Shown here in pieces: positions 1-12,838 of a DNA stretch of 64,000 bases. The DNA is from Sympetrum striolatum (Eukaryota; Arthropoda; Insecta; Odonata; Libellulidae), in contig OX388350.1 in the NCBI GenBank assembly GCA_947579665.1, forward strand, positions 35,187,393 to 35,251,392, written 5' to 3'. Both the position numbers and the translations under genes were made by a program. Each line of letters starts with the position of its first letter. The stretch's first letter is position 1. A model generated the notes under the pieces. That model did not search any database and was not told the origin of the DNA. It saw only the letters and a list, made by a program, of their open reading frames with translations.

Positions 1-112
1 TTCATACACATGTTGAGTCCTAGCTATCCCGAAATAACATCGCTCGCGAACCTTTTCTTGTCTCCTATCGACTATTCTTAACTGATTGATTAAGGATGAT
101 TGATTAAGGTCT

Positions 113-330
113 CTCCTTAATTAGTCCTACGAAAAAGTTACTCGTAGGATCATTGTCTTTCATTTGCGTGAACATGTTTCGCTTACAGCATTATGGCTTC
201 GTGAGGAAAGCAAGGGCAAACTACCTCACTCCTCATCATGCCAAGTAAGTCTCATTTCTCCCTACTAGTTCTTGATACCCAATGGTGAGGTACCAACCAG
301 TTTTCCGGTTGAATATTCTACAGAGGGAAT
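113..330 (+). repeat. Family A interspersed repeat, copy 1
   Basis: This stretch matches 42049-42290 on the same strand and 59155-59475 on the opposite strand. Shared blocks include an ACATGTT/ACATGTTC block, an ACAGCATT block, GAGGAAAGCAAGGG and the run ACTACCTCACTCCTCATC. The match continues past this run into a GGTGAGG..ACCAACC block, which the minus-strand copy also has. No open frame, poly-A tail or terminal inverted repeat is visible. Repeat status is secure from copy number; the class is unknown. Confidence 0.75.
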
Positions 331-2964
331 GATATGAAAATAGATGATGGACTGAGTGAAATATATGATAAGATATATTTACCTTCAGATTAACGAATCG
401 TAGGAAAACCGCGACTTATCCAATTTGACTTCCTGGTTAAATAAGGGGCTCAATCGGAAGAGAAATCTCTCCACCTATGATGCCTTATTCTTCTTAGTAC
501 ATTTCGAAGAAAATCTCTTGATCCTCGAAACATTATTAAAATTCCTGAGCGTGTATACTTCCTGAAATGCAACAACGACAATGTGGGTATTTGAATCCAA
601 ATGTAGAGCATTGCATTGAAAAGTTTCAAACTCCCAAAAACACAAATGCGCAAAAGATTCGTGGATAAATATTGACTTTCCCAAACAAGATAAAATTTAG
701 ATCGATAAAAACAAATTCCGAGCAGAAACGAGGAAATAAAAATAATACATCAAAAGGGAAGCCCGACTTAATCGTTTTGGTTGAATCGTGCACGCGATAT
801 ATTTATATCTTTCTGACCTTTAAGAGAATGGTTTACGTCGAATCAATTCGAAGCCGCGGAGAATTCAAGGCGACATAAATTACGATAAAAGGTATAAAAC
901 GAGACGGAAGCTTTTCTGGACCGAGAGAAATCCTTGCAGAGAGTCGAAGAATAATGCCAAGAGTAATAAAGTTCAATGCTAACGTTCAATCTCTCTGACG
1001 CACTTCTCACCTTGCACACATGGTTTCATCTACTACCCACTGTATCGAGTGCAAGATCCGGATCATTTTCAGCAAAAATATTTTATTATATTTTATTTTA
1101 TGTCTACGTATACCTTCAGATAATAAATATCTTCTAGATTAAATTCATTGTTTCATGCATAAATTATGAATTAAATAATATCAAATTAATGTATAACTGA
1201 ACCAATTTGCAGAGAATACTAATCGAAGAGCAAGAATTTAATCCAAACAATTACAGAATACGGTGAGGTGCTGGGAAAATCGATTCAAAGTACGCATACT
1301 GCACAAATTACTGTACAAATTCACAATATCTGCGTTACTGGTAAATAGAAAAACTTAGTAGAAAAATACAATTTTCTATTTTTTCCACAATCTAAAAATT
1401 ATTTACAGAACCGATTACATCGACAAATGTCGGAACAGAAAAAAAATATAAAAGCAGGTGCTTATGCAGAAAAGGATAGATAAGTGATTATTGAAATGAT
1501 AAAATTAACTCCAATCTCACAAAAAACGAATTGATTTTAAGATATATTTAAAGATTCAGACTATTCTCAACAACACGACGTCATAGAATTCGATCGGAAT
1601 TCCCGCCTCCATTAATGTGTAGATAATGTTAAGTATTTCGTATCATTCTCCGACTAGCTATGATATAAAACTGCGAATATTTTAGGTTCATAAATTAAAA
1701 TTTGGAGCCTAATCAAACAAGGCGCTATCGTTATATTTCCTTTAAATAAACTCTTAGTAACAGGGATTCCAAAATACGATAGAATTCATTCAACGCCACC
1801 AAAAGGACAAAGAAAACGTACGTATATCAGCCAAATCAAAACGTAACGCAAAACTAGGCAATTAGTTCATTTAATGGATTGAAAAACACTAATGGGATTT
1901 CACAATAAATAAGGAACGCAAGAACGCGAAAATGTAGTCACTTCGAGAGGCTCGGTTCTGTTGTATTTACAATTCCGATAACTACTACCCTTATTATTGT
2001 CATATTGTACACTTATTTAATTTAATGCACGCCATCAATATCAAATACAAAATTCCACTATATACAAACAGTATTAAATAAGCCTGATTAATTCTCGGAC
2101 TTTGTTTTGGTCAATTCGAAATTTTTATGACTAATGTAAGAGGAAAATAAATTCGTAAAGAAAACGCCAAAAAAACTTTTTGTTTTTGAAAGACTATGTT
2201 AAAATTCTTGTTCCTTCTTATATGTTTCTAAAAAGGTATTGTCAATCATTGTGTTTTCGAAAAAAATATGTCAAAATGCATCCGCTTTGGTTTTCTTTTT
2301 CTTTGAATATATACTATTATTTTATGTTATGTATGAACCATTGATCACTGTTTTTCTTTGTATGTTCTTAGTAGACTGTAAAAGTCCAAGGAGAATACAT
2401 ATTTTTCCTATTCCTAAAACAAAACTGGCAGGGACATTGAAATGCAGCTGAAAGCCATTATGATAATATTCAAAATGAATAAAATTTTCCAGTCATTATA
2501 TCAACTACAATTATATACTACCACTTAAGGAAGCAAGTCGCCGACTTTTTTTGATACACTGCAAATATAGTTTTTGTTGATATTCATGTACTTAACAATA
2601 GATTATGTGCGATATAATACCCGGAAAAAGTGGCCCACTCACATGGACAATGCAGATATAATTTGTTTTTCCAGACTAAAAGATATCTTCTGTGAGAATA
2701 ATTGCCTCGAAGTTTCGACAAAAACGCCAAAATTGCCAATAATTTTATTTCAGTTGGAGTTATTATTTTGGATAGAGATATCACTTTTGATGATAACTTA
2801 TTCAAGCCTTAATATGACGCAAACATGTCTCTCGAGAGGGCAGAGATGCCTCCTATGAGACCAGAAAAGGAGGCAAATGCAGTCAAATTAAACTGTTTTC
2901 CAATTCCTTCCGTCCTCGTCTACTTCTTCACCTGGTGGCTCGTAACGGTAGCAAAGCATTTATA
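331..2964. other. AT-rich stretch, nothing recognised
   Basis: I see only short open frames of up to about 94 codons with AT-driven composition. There are no terminal repeats, no tRNA-like promoter boxes and no similarity to the repeat families found elsewhere in the window. Confidence 0.5.
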
Positions 2965-3075
2965 TTATTATTTATTAGATTTAATATAATTAATTAGAAT
3001 AATATATATATAATATAATAATTATATATATATAATTATTAATAATAATAAATATTTGTAGTAAAAATATTTTAT
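2965..3075. repeat. AT-rich low-complexity tract
   Basis: A run composed almost only of A and T, with alternating TA and ATT/AAT units (for example TATATATAATTATTAATAATAATAAA-like order around 3008-3055). It could be the eroded tail of a retrotransposon, but nothing upstream supports that. Confidence 0.6.
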
Positions 3076-3223
3076 TGTTGTATTTTTGCGTATCACCCAA
3101 CAATGAGATTGATGTTCTAAGCAAGGAAAACAGTAAACAAGGACAACAGTACTGGTTGGAAGGGTGGTAACTTCGAATAGGTATGTGAGGAATTAAGTAA
3201 AAAACCCATGAAATAGGCTGAAT

Positions 3224-3713
3224 TGAATCCAGGTAAAAATGTCACAGGTAAAAATGCCACGGATAAAAATGCCCAACTCAACCCATCGGCTTTTAGCAAA
3301 AGTTATCTTTAAGTGCAGAGACTGTGACAACAATTATATACGATTTAATTAAAGGAACCCCGCCCACCCAACTCAACCCATCGGCTTTTAGCCAAAGTTA
3401 TCTGTAAGTGCCAAGTGGAAAACAATGCCGCTGCGCGATCTAAGAATTATGGCATGTTCAATTGTTAATATGGTCTTAAACGTTGCCAAATGGGGTAATA
3501 TAGCGTAAAGATGATTGATATTTAACAAAATTATTGCATTCTATACAAGAGTAACTACAACAATATGAGCCATTGTCAAAATGGTTATGTCCCGCCGTGA
3601 AAATTCTGCTATGACATTTTTACCGCCCACAGAATTCCAGTGTGGCATATTCCGTGGCATTTTTACCTATCAAAAAGTGTGGCATTTTTACCGTGGTATT
3701 TTTACCTCGCACC
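3224..3713. mobile_element. Element with reiterated 15-mer ends (non-autonomous DNA transposon)
   Basis: The left end has three consecutive 15-mers at 3231-3245, 3246-3260 and 3261-3275, with consensus AGGTAAAAATGCCAC. The right end has the reverse complement at 3611-3624, 3654-3668, 3679-3692 and 3693-3707 (GTGGCATTTTTACC type). The octamer GGCTGAAT occurs just outside both ends, at 3216-3223 and 3714-3721, and could be an 8-bp target duplication, which would suggest a hAT-type element. There is no transposase frame inside. Repeated end motifs are typical of transposase-binding arrays; that role is inferred. Confidence 0.55.
3272..3411 (+). repeat. Duplicated 45-mer inside the reiterated-end element
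   Basis: Positions 3272-3316 and 3367-3411 carry the same 45-base sequence (CCCAACTCAACCCATCGGCT onward) with about three differences and an offset of 95 bases. The duplicate lies directly inside the left array of the surrounding element and may be a subterminal repeat of it. Confidence 0.7.
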
Positions 3714-4110
3714 GGCTGAATAGGGCTACTTAACAGATGGACAAACTGCGCAAATTCGGAAGATTTACGATACTATAAAAATGAACCGAAAAACGAGGAA
3801 AATGTAGCACCAGTTCTTCAAAAATTAAACGAAATAAGGGTCGTAAAATATAAGAAATCCTTCCTTGGTATCAAAAATTGTTAACGCGCCAATTGGCCTT
3901 AAGGTTAACGTTGGGCATCTCTTACGATTAAGGCCATCGAAATATGAGACATGAACGCCGCCGGACGTTACGACGCAATCAACGTAAGTAGGGAACGATC
4001 TAATCAAGAAAGACCCGAGAATTATGACGTTTTTGCGACGCCAACCACGTCCCCTTGTTTCCACCAGGCGATTCGTCATACCAGACCAGGGCAAACAGCG
4101 AATACATTAT

Positions 4111-4338
4111 AGTACCGCATAGTAGAGAGTCTGCGCGGAAATTTCAGCGCATCCCCTTCCCGAAGGGGTACATCCCCACTCACGAGAACCCCTTACCCCG
4201 TGTACTCTTCGAAACGACCTTCACTTCCTCGTGGTTTTTCGCTAATCGTTCGTCTGATTTTCTTCAAGATATGCCGGATATGCCATGCGTACGCCTAAGG
4301 AATATGTCTTTGAAAAAGGCTCTTTACAACGTGGTACT
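4111..4338 (+). mobile_element. Family B non-autonomous DNA element, internally shortened copy
   Basis: The left end AGTACCGCATAGTAGAGAG pairs with the right end around 4316-4338 (CTCTTTACAACGTGGTACT). The same ends bound copies at 29905-30237 and 57408-57756. Inside are a GC-rich block with CCCACTCACG and a CGAAACGACCTTCACTTCCT block, both shared by the other copies. This copy lacks the GGGCGGAGCATC segment that the others have just before the right end. An open frame crosses it, but similar peptides in other copies come from repeat identity, not selection. Confidence 0.7.
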
Positions 4339-4417
4339 GTTAGAACATCTTCTGCCTTTGTAGCAGTAGTATTATTAAAAATTCTTCGACAGCCTAGGTC
4401 ATTTCGCATGTTTTTCA

Positions 4418-4490
4418 CCAGGAATAGAACCCGAGACCACTTTTACCAAAGCAGAAAGCGCTGCCAACATGGCTATCCGGAATCCCCTTC
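4418..4490 (-). repeat. tRNA-derived SINE-like head, eroded
   Basis: On the minus strand, GGTCTCGGGTTCTATTCCTGG at 4418-4438 resembles a polymerase III B box. A candidate A-box region lies 30-50 bases upstream of it. The body and tail could not be delimited. It resembles the B-box segment at 43172-43189. Confidence 0.35.
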
Positions 4491-7400
4491 TGCCTTGGTC
4501 TGACTCTTTTTCTTTTCATTTATATTCCACCCTCATTTTTTTGGCAGCCCCTCTCCTCTCAATATTTGATTTACAATTCGCCTGATGACAATTTTCGCTT
4601 AACTAGTTACGTTCCTAAAAAAATCGTGAATAAATCGACGCCAAATCGAAATTCAAATAATAAATAACTGTGTTTTAAACCAAATGATGAAAAAAATGAC
4701 TAAGTCTCAATTAGATTCAGTCATAAGAACAGTGACTGAGTCTCAGTCATTTTCTTCTTCACAGATAGAGTTCCACAATGTTAAAACTTCCTCTATCCTG
4801 GTACGATGTAACGTCTTGCGGTCTTCCAGACTACGCGTCTCCTACCCTTAACCGCTCCCTTCTAAATCATCCAATTATCCTAGGGAGGAGGAGAGAGACC
4901 GCAGCGCCTTCGATCCCAGTAGCTTATCCCAGCCTCCCCGAGAGCACTCCCGTTCCATCCAATGGACCTCTTTAAATCGTTCGGGGGAAAAAAGAGTTGG
5001 ATTACATCTCCCTTTGAATATCGGTCAGGGTCGAGGGAAGCTAGAGGAAAGACTGCTTATCTCGTGTTTTGAATCCTCTCTCGTTGCCCGATCATTACTA
5101 GTGCGTAGTGCAGTCTTCGCTTCCACTGAGTATATCCATAATAGTAGCAAGTGAACTTCAGTGAATAACACCATAAACCACTGATCTCAATGACTTTTGT
5201 ACCAGTTCATCCTTAAAGATGGACTTTTTCAACTTGGTTTAAAGAGTGAAATGTAACACTTAAACCATGTGCATGACACAAATTATTATAACGTAGCCTA
5301 TTATAATTATAATGTAGGCGAATTCCAATACTGATTTCTTATATTTTTCTAACTTTCAGCAATGAGATCAAATGCTTATAAATACTTCCCTGAAGTCTGA
5401 CTCATGCTTTATAATACTCCACTGATAAATTATTAACATTTTTCTAATTCTTTAAATATTATGGTGATATTTATACTTTTCTGAAACATAGAAATTCGAG
5501 TAATTTCGATGATGGGTTATAACCACAGTAGCTTCACGTTGTGAGCGACTTTTAAGTTTAAAAATGTCAGCCATATATTTAAAACTTACTAAACTAACAT
5601 AATGAACTTTCCCGATATAAAAGATAAAGAATATGATCTACCACTTGAGAACTTTCGGATTACAGGAATTTAACTAAAAACAAATGACGTTAACTTAAAA
5701 AGAGTTACAAATTGGACAGAAGACATAAAAATAGATGTAATAAGGACAGGTGAAAAATATGTAGAGAAACAAACATTACTAATACTCAAAGAGAACTGAG
5801 TCATCTGTATGTAAATAACCCTACTTGGTGCAACTCAATTCCGCTGGAATGAGATTAAAGATATTGCAGTGATGTGAATGTTCCAAATTTCATGCAATTA
5901 TTTTCTAACATCACTAGTCTCACCTCCAATGACCAAGAGAATAGCCCGACATGGCTCCATATTTGGGAGAACTTACCTGAAAGAAAAGAGAGAGATGTAA
6001 GAGAACATTACCACAATTAACATAAAGAAATCAATTGATAAATTATTCAATTAAACAGCATCTTCGTTAAAATTCAAGGGCCTTCTCGTGAAATATTTTT
6101 CATGAATTGCTTTAGAAATTCAAAAGCGATGCCACGGATTGTATTATAATGAATTCGGAAACTACTGAAGACTTGATTGGGGAATTCTTGGATATTCCTG
6201 TTGCCTCCTTAAAGGTAACTTGTGAATCTCTTCATTCTAAACTTTATATCCTTTCCGAAAAATCACAATTCTCATTTAGCTTCGAGTTTCAAGCTTTTAA
6301 GTTTACGACTCCAAATTGAAGTTGAATAAATTATGAGTCTAAAAGTTTCCATTTTAATTTTAAAATATCCATATTTTGAATTTTCTGATGAAAAAGTAGT
6401 TCGACCCTTTTCCTTGTGCTTGAATTCAGCATTCCGGGATTCATAAAGTAAAAGTCACTGTCAGAGTTTACTCATTAACTTCATTGATTAAAACATAGCT
6501 CATGCATTTTTCTATTGTCATAAAACGTAAAATCTCACATCAGAAGTAGAAATAAATTAGTCTCTCAAAATAAGTTAAATGAAGCATGAAGCCTTCATGT
6601 TTAGACGGTGCTATCTTCCGAACGCTAAGTTCAAGCACATTTAATTTCAATTTATATAAGAAAAATATGCCATCGCTAAATACTACAAGAATAACATTGA
6701 CATTGAATTACATACAATGGATGTTATACCTACTGAAATAGCAACGAAGCCATAAAATTATTAACAATATTTCAGAAGTTAATACATAACTCTTTCACTA
6801 AACTTCGTTGCTGTTAATTGTACCATTAGCTTTCAGATGTATCAGGACCTTCCTAAGAATATGACTGTAATTATTTGGCGTCATCACGATAGATCAAATA
6901 CTCCGGGATATTCTAATGAGATTTCCGAGCATCAAAGGCAAAAATCTATCAACGCATGGTCAATATAATATAATAAGAAACAGTACCGACTTTTCAGCCA
7001 ATCCGGTAACAGAAAACCATGACGAAGGTTGAAACTGATACATGTTCATCCATAAACCAAGAGTATTTATTTAAATTTACGCTGCAAGTTGGCCTTCTGG
7101 CCAGGTGGCAACGTTTAAGGGGAACATAAAAAAAATGGTTTTTGGCATTCACCCAAAAACGGGAGGGAAACCCCTTCAAATACCTCCCGTAGGCTGTACA
7201 ATTAGATGACATTATACATAAGATATATGATCATCTAACATAAATAAGATCTACCATACATAAAAATATAAATAAGATCGATCATTTATGTAAAATAATA
7301 CGATACGTGGAAGAATATCCATACAATCAGATACATAAATGTATATGGATTGTATTATAAGAAATACAACTCGAAATAATTTCAAAGAGGAGATAGCCGT

Positions 7401-9817
7401 AAACCACTATATAAGAAACTACATGCAGTTAACTTAAGCCTATTTTTGTAGACTTTCACATTTTTTGGCTTTGGCATGAGAATTTCACCAGGTAAAGCGT
7501 CCAATCTTTGATGTCCCTATTGATGTTAGTTCAAATCTGCCACGTAGTTCATCCCAACCCTCTCCTGAGCTCCATGTTTTGTACATTCCAGTACAGAACA
7601 AGCTAAGTGATGTAAATGTTATTTATTTACAAAAATGTTACAATTGGACTAATTTTCCGGTGCAACAATTACATATTGAATACATTCATTACACTCATAA
7701 CCTAATTACAATACGTGTCAACAATATAATGATACAATGCATAAAATGACGTAAAATTCTCAGTTACAACTTTACACTTAAAGTATAGATTTACTATTTT
7801 AAATCAATATTCCACCTTGACATTATTTAAAAAATGCAAAAATTTTAAATATACACTTACTTATCAACTACTTCCCTTCCCTCCGGCATTTGTTGTATTT
7901 TGTGTTGTTCTATGTGAACTACTCAGAGCATAATAATATTAATATAATATTGATAATACAAGTTTTTTCAGGGTTACCAGTAGTGGCTACCGTAGCGGTA
8001 CTTCACCCTACCAGGCAGTCCCCTACTCCATCTGTACTCGTCAATGACAAGCACACTCGTCCTTAATAGTTTTACACAATCTTTTTCATAAAATCCCTAT
8101 GACTTATGACCAAGGACGAGACAATTTAATGATTTATTTAAATATAATAGTATAATGGATAATTTCTTCAGCACTAGGTTTAAGAACAATATATGTAAAA
8201 ATACTAATATTAAATTTAGACAACTAAGAAAATATGAAACACCAAGACATTATAAAAATTACGGTAAAAGAGCATACAAGTATATGGTTCAAGTTTAACA
8301 ATATACCAGAAGACATATTAGCTGAAATAAAATTAAGCATTGTTAAAAAACGTGCTACATCTTGGCTCTTATACCAGAGAAATAAAACTTAAAATTATTG
8401 TAAATTGACGTAAATGTAATAAAACCTTTCTCTGACTTAATGTGGTATCTTTTGGTGTAATCGTTTTAATTTTTAGCTGCCTTTACTTAAAATGTTTATT
8501 TGCTTTTGTCCGCTGTTTTTGTACGTTGATGTTAAATTATTCTGCATTGTTTTTATTTTCATCTGCCTTAAATTAAATTTTGATTGGTGTATGACCTTAA
8601 TATTTATATATTTCATAACATTAATTTTACATGAGTATGTAACGACTAGTTAAGTGTTTAGTAGAGCCACATATTGTTTCAGTTGAAATTATCCCCGGCA
8701 AATGATTTTATATTTACATTATTTCCTATGTGTATCCATTACTAGACTTGTGGTGAATCAAGGCACCTCTTGACGAGCAATTCCTGGCTCAGGAGGACCT
8801 GACCTAAAACTGTATTTTCTTCCAAATGTACATGATACCTTGTGTGTAAATAAACTATTATTCTTATTATTATTAAACCAAGCAAAGGCTGTCGAGAGCT
8901 GAGTGTGGTCGCGAAGACTAATTTTTATTTGCTTTCTCGAAGAGTACCGCAAAGTTGCGACAAAGTAGCCGCTACCGATTTAACCGCCCGACAAAGTGTC
9001 CGCTAAGACAGAGAGAAAGGGCCGCTTATTTATTCCTCCGCGCCTAAATTCGAATCGCAAAGAAAGAATAGACGATGTGAATGGGGTAACTCCTTTTATC
9101 CATGACCCAACTCGTGACTGGAGTATCTGATGCTCGGAGGAAAAAAACCCCGGCCCGTCCTCGCCCAACTGTAGCATCTCTTATTCAGAGGCCGCGTCTA
9201 TACTTAATGGTCGGGATTTTCACCATCTCTGCAGACGTATCCTTCCCTTTACGAGAGCATTCTTTTGTTTCTCGATCCCTTGCGGAACTTCTACAAAGGG
9301 TGGCCATTGCGAAACGGCCGGCGATGAGGAAGGAGCTCAAACGAATCAAAAAGAACCGAAATCGCTCTGCACAAACAGCTGAAGACGGAACGGCACGGTG
9401 ATATGGCGATACATCTTCAAGCATTTCGAGGCAACACGAAATGAAATATGATGGGATCGTGTTGAAATAACTATGCGAAATTCCACGAAAACTTCATCTT
9501 CAGGGACAAGAGATAAAAATGCAATCGGTTACATACCAATGAGAGGGTGGGGAACATAGCCAATCAAATCAAAATTCCCTAGAATCTTTTTCTGATTGTG
9601 AGAAAGTGTTCTGGAACTTTAGTCACCTAAATAAAAAATCATCTGAATTTATACCTCCATAAAAATCTCTTATTATTAATTAAATGAATTAAAAACCTCT
9701 CGGAATGAACCACTCGTAAGGTGGCAACTCTTAATTTACTCCAAGTTTTGATAAAATAAAGTTTTTTTCCTTCTTCCAAAATTGTGTTTTGTCTAAGCAT
9801 TGTCATCTTGTCTACCT
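4491..9817. other. Long stretch with no recognised gene
   Basis: Mostly AT-rich, with no open frame of more than about 100 codons. About 7900-8080 contains a (TAATAT)-rich run followed by a GC-richer block that could be an antisense LINE 3' end, but I could not confirm this. About 8930-9430 is GC-richer and has overlapping open frames on both strands (99 codons at 9102-9401 on plus). Their composition gives no domain, and frames open on both strands argue against coding. Confidence 0.45.
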
Positions 9818-9871
9818 AGAGCAGGTATGCCAACTTACCCCGGGTGCGGGGTAAGTTGGCATAACTGCTCT
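9818..9871. repeat. Near-perfect 54-bp hairpin
   Basis: Arms 9818-9841 and 9848-9871 are inverted copies that match at 23 of 24 positions, around a 6-base loop. The arm core is TATGCCAACTTACCCC. A degenerate copy of the same core (CTATGCCAACTAGCCCCAG) occurs in one orientation near 10015-10033. This suggests the hairpin is an end or a collapsed form of a small inverted-repeat element spanning roughly 9818-10035. Confidence 0.7.
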
Positions 9872-11350
9872 CTTTGAGGAAAAGTTTTTCCTGGTTACCT
9901 AAACTCTTATTTAATTAATGAATTATTTATGATTTTGAAGTCATAGAGTAAAGCTATCTGCTCCTTTCACGGAATATCCCATGGTATTGCAAAAAATTAG
10001 AAAAATTTAAAAAAACTATGCCAACTAGCCCCAGTCTACCTACCCTAAGTGATATTCTTACAAGCCAGCGAGAATAGTTTCAGCAAATATCTTTCATCTC
10101 TAAGTGCGTATATACATTCGCGATCATTCTTCGAATTCGAAACATTCCTTGGGAAAATCTGTATTCGTTAACTCAATCACTCGTTAGGCGACCAAAGTTA
10201 ATGATATCACTGAAGAGTGGATTTGAGCCAACGCTGTGGTGACCTCATGACCTCGTTTTAGCTAATTCGCTAATTTATGAATAATTTAGCTGAATAAAAT
10301 TGCACAAAATAACTAAGTACATATTTCCCATATTTATTAAAAATAGGTTTCGGCTACTAATACAACGATAGCAAAATCAATAATATTCAAAATAAAGTTA
10401 CTCAAAAATAATAATGATATTAGTCGGAACGTGTGATGTGAATAAAAATAAGGAAAAATTTAGACTGCTAATCTAAGTAATTTATAGTATGATATACAGT
10501 ACACTTAATTACTTTCCATCATTAAGTAATTTATTTCTTAAGGTCAATTATAAACGATACAGGCTTGAAATCATTTCATGATTAGCCAATGTTTAGGAGA
10601 GATGTACATAAACAACTATCCTGAGTTTAAAAGTCCTAGTTATATGGTTATAATTTAATGAGTATGAGAAATTAATAGCCATGAATTGCTGTACAGAAAT
10701 CCAGCCTGAAAAAAATCAACTTTAAAATTTTACTATTTTTCATGGTGAAAAAATTGAACAAAATATTCAGGTTTCATACAAGTGTCATTCTCAAAAGCCA
10801 GCACTAACCACTATTTATAAATCCCTTGAACCATAGGGGGAGGGGGGGGGGTACTGGGAAAAATTTTACTGCTCGCCACTGACTTCTAAAATAAAATTCT
10901 AGCAGCCTTTTAGTCAATCAATAATTAATGATTAAAACCATAGGATATTTAACGCATTTGCGTTCTTTCGCATGATTCTGATGTGGAGATACCGTCACGA
11001 ATGTTCCCCCATAAACCTCAAAAGATAATCTGAAAATACAGAGTGAATAAAAAATTGCTTGAATTGAAAGTTGTGAGCGGTAAAGTAAAATATAAACCTG
11101 AGGGTCCGGAAAAACCACGTGAAACGTCAGGTGAAAATAGACCTTGGTCCACTCATACGAGGGTAACTTGGCAATTTCATAAGATAACTTTCTTTCTAGG
11201 AAAGACAGGCTAAATATAACTGCTGTTTTCCCTACCCTTGGAAAGCAATGTTTCACCTGGAACAGAATTAACGTCGGCTTAGTAACTTTACCGTACCCTC
11301 CACAACGTTCAATAATTTGAATCTATCTATGACGTAACACGTCGTGTACT
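9872..11350. other. No recognised gene
   Basis: AT-rich. It contains the degenerate hairpin arm near 10015 and a short G-run at about 10838-10850. A 112-codon minus-strand frame at 10918-11256 has no recognisable motif. Confidence 0.45.
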
Positions 11351-11357
11351 GAACTCA

Positions 11358-11425
11358 GTGATGTAGTGGTTTAGGGTGTTATCCTTACAAGGCAGGGATC
11401 CGCCATTTGAAAGCCGGTTTTGGCA
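11358..11425 (+). repeat. tRNA-derived SINE-like head, eroded
   Basis: TAGTGGTTTAGGGTGTTATCC at about 11363-11383 resembles an A box. A weak B-box-like segment follows near 11404-11416. The A-box region resembles the reverse complement of 16654-16673, so the two may be one SINE family. The tail is not visible. Confidence 0.35.
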
Positions 11426-11555
11426 CAGTTGTATGAGATCCAATATATCTAAACTGTAAAACTCCCATCCAAATTTGACAATCGACCTTTAATTAGAGAT
11501 CTTGTGCATAATTAAATTAATAAATGATTAAATGCATAACGTAAAAAATATTAAC

Positions 11556-12085
11556 ATAAATTTTTACCGAAATTACTGGTTAATAAAACATTGGTATGGT
11601 CGAGCATGCAATATGCCTCTGAAGTTTGGGATACATACCACGTTTCAAAGATATGTAAATTAGAAAGAGTATAGCGAAAAGCTGCCAGATTTGTGTTAGG
11701 GCGATCTGATAGATACGACAGTGTAACTGAGATGCTTAGTGCATTGGGTTGGGACACATTAAAATCTCGTAAAAAATTTACAGAATGGTAGGATTGTAAC
11801 AGACTTATATAGATAAACCTAACTGGAAAGAGATTCGAAATAGATTGACCAGTACGAAATTCTTAGGTAAAAATGATTATTCTTGTAAAATATAAAATGA
11901 TTATTCTTGTGAAATATACACAGAACCACCTAAAAATTATTTTAGCTATATTATTATGTAAATATAGCTGTAAAAGAGTAGAATGAATTACCTGAAGATA
12001 TTCTTAACCCCTTTCCTAGTACATATGTAACATTTCCACAAAGGACGGCTCTACTACTGATATTACTGTAGTAAAATATTTAAAA
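11556..12085 (+). pseudogene. LINE reverse-transcriptase C-terminal fragment (CR1/Jockey-like)
   Basis: One plus-strand frame reads LVWSSMQYASEVWDTY near 11590-11640. It then reads KLERV, a stop, and RKAARFVLGRSDRYDSVTEM, followed by LSALGWDTLKSRKKF. This is the characteristic region after the polymerase domain of many insect CR1/Jockey-type LINEs, where (V/L)RPxLEYASxVWDP and AARFVxxxYxRTSSVTxML are typical. Further down, LKIFLTPF near 11990-12010 fits the usual WNxLPxxI region in decayed form. At least one stop interrupts the match and frames shift after about 11790, so it is dead. The clade is inferred from motif style only. Confidence 0.75.
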
Positions 12086-12838
12086 TCTTTTTGTGTCTTA
12101 TATCTTACGTTGCGTGTTTCCTGTTTATGCATTTCACTTTTAATGATCTTGCCACTAGGCTTGAGGCATATCAGCAAGGATCTCTTATATTAATAATAAT
12201 AAAATCACGAGCAAACATCGCTTATTTGCTCCAATTAATGTCCTACAGTTACACTACAGAACAGTTACATGCAGCAGAGCAATGAGCTTTCTAGCCTAAA
12301 ATTATTATTCCCTCCTGCAACAAACCGTAAGACAATTTGTAGAGAATTAATGTTGATTTAGAGAAGTTACAATGGTGAACTTCTTCCTTAACCCCACCAA
12401 AGGATTTAGGGCGCGAATCGCCAAAGAAACAGCAAATGAGCTTAATTTTGGAATCTGAGCTCAAAATGCGAGATATTTCGATCTCATGGAATGAAACAGG
12501 CAGTGGAAGCATACTTTTTAGTCCATAATAATACGAAATTAAAGCGCATATGACTTAACTTCTACAATTAGCGGCCGTCTAGCCTGAACTATATCCCAAC
12601 AAAGACTCAATCGAAATGGTCAATCAAGAGACATACATTCCAAACCAATAATTGGGAAGTACACATGCTAAACGCTATGGCGGACGAATAAAATCAAAAT
12701 AATGTGTTTGTCGTCATAACTTATGGCTTTGGATACAGTTATTCAGCGTAAACCTTAATAATAATGCTATAGTTATACAGAGGTGGAAAATAGTGACTTG
12801 GCTGGGACTCGAACTAAGGTCTATATATATATATACTA

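Noticed and set aside
10835..10852. G-run (GGGGGAGGGGGGGGGG type) as a quadruplex or regulatory site
   Set aside because: A single homopolymer-like run without spaced G-tracts; it may also be an assembly-error spot.
12785..12825. Minus-strand B-box-like CCTTAGTTCGAGTCCC at 12804-12819
   Set aside because: No A box at the right distance, and a TA microsatellite interrupts the unit. Too little remains to call a SINE.
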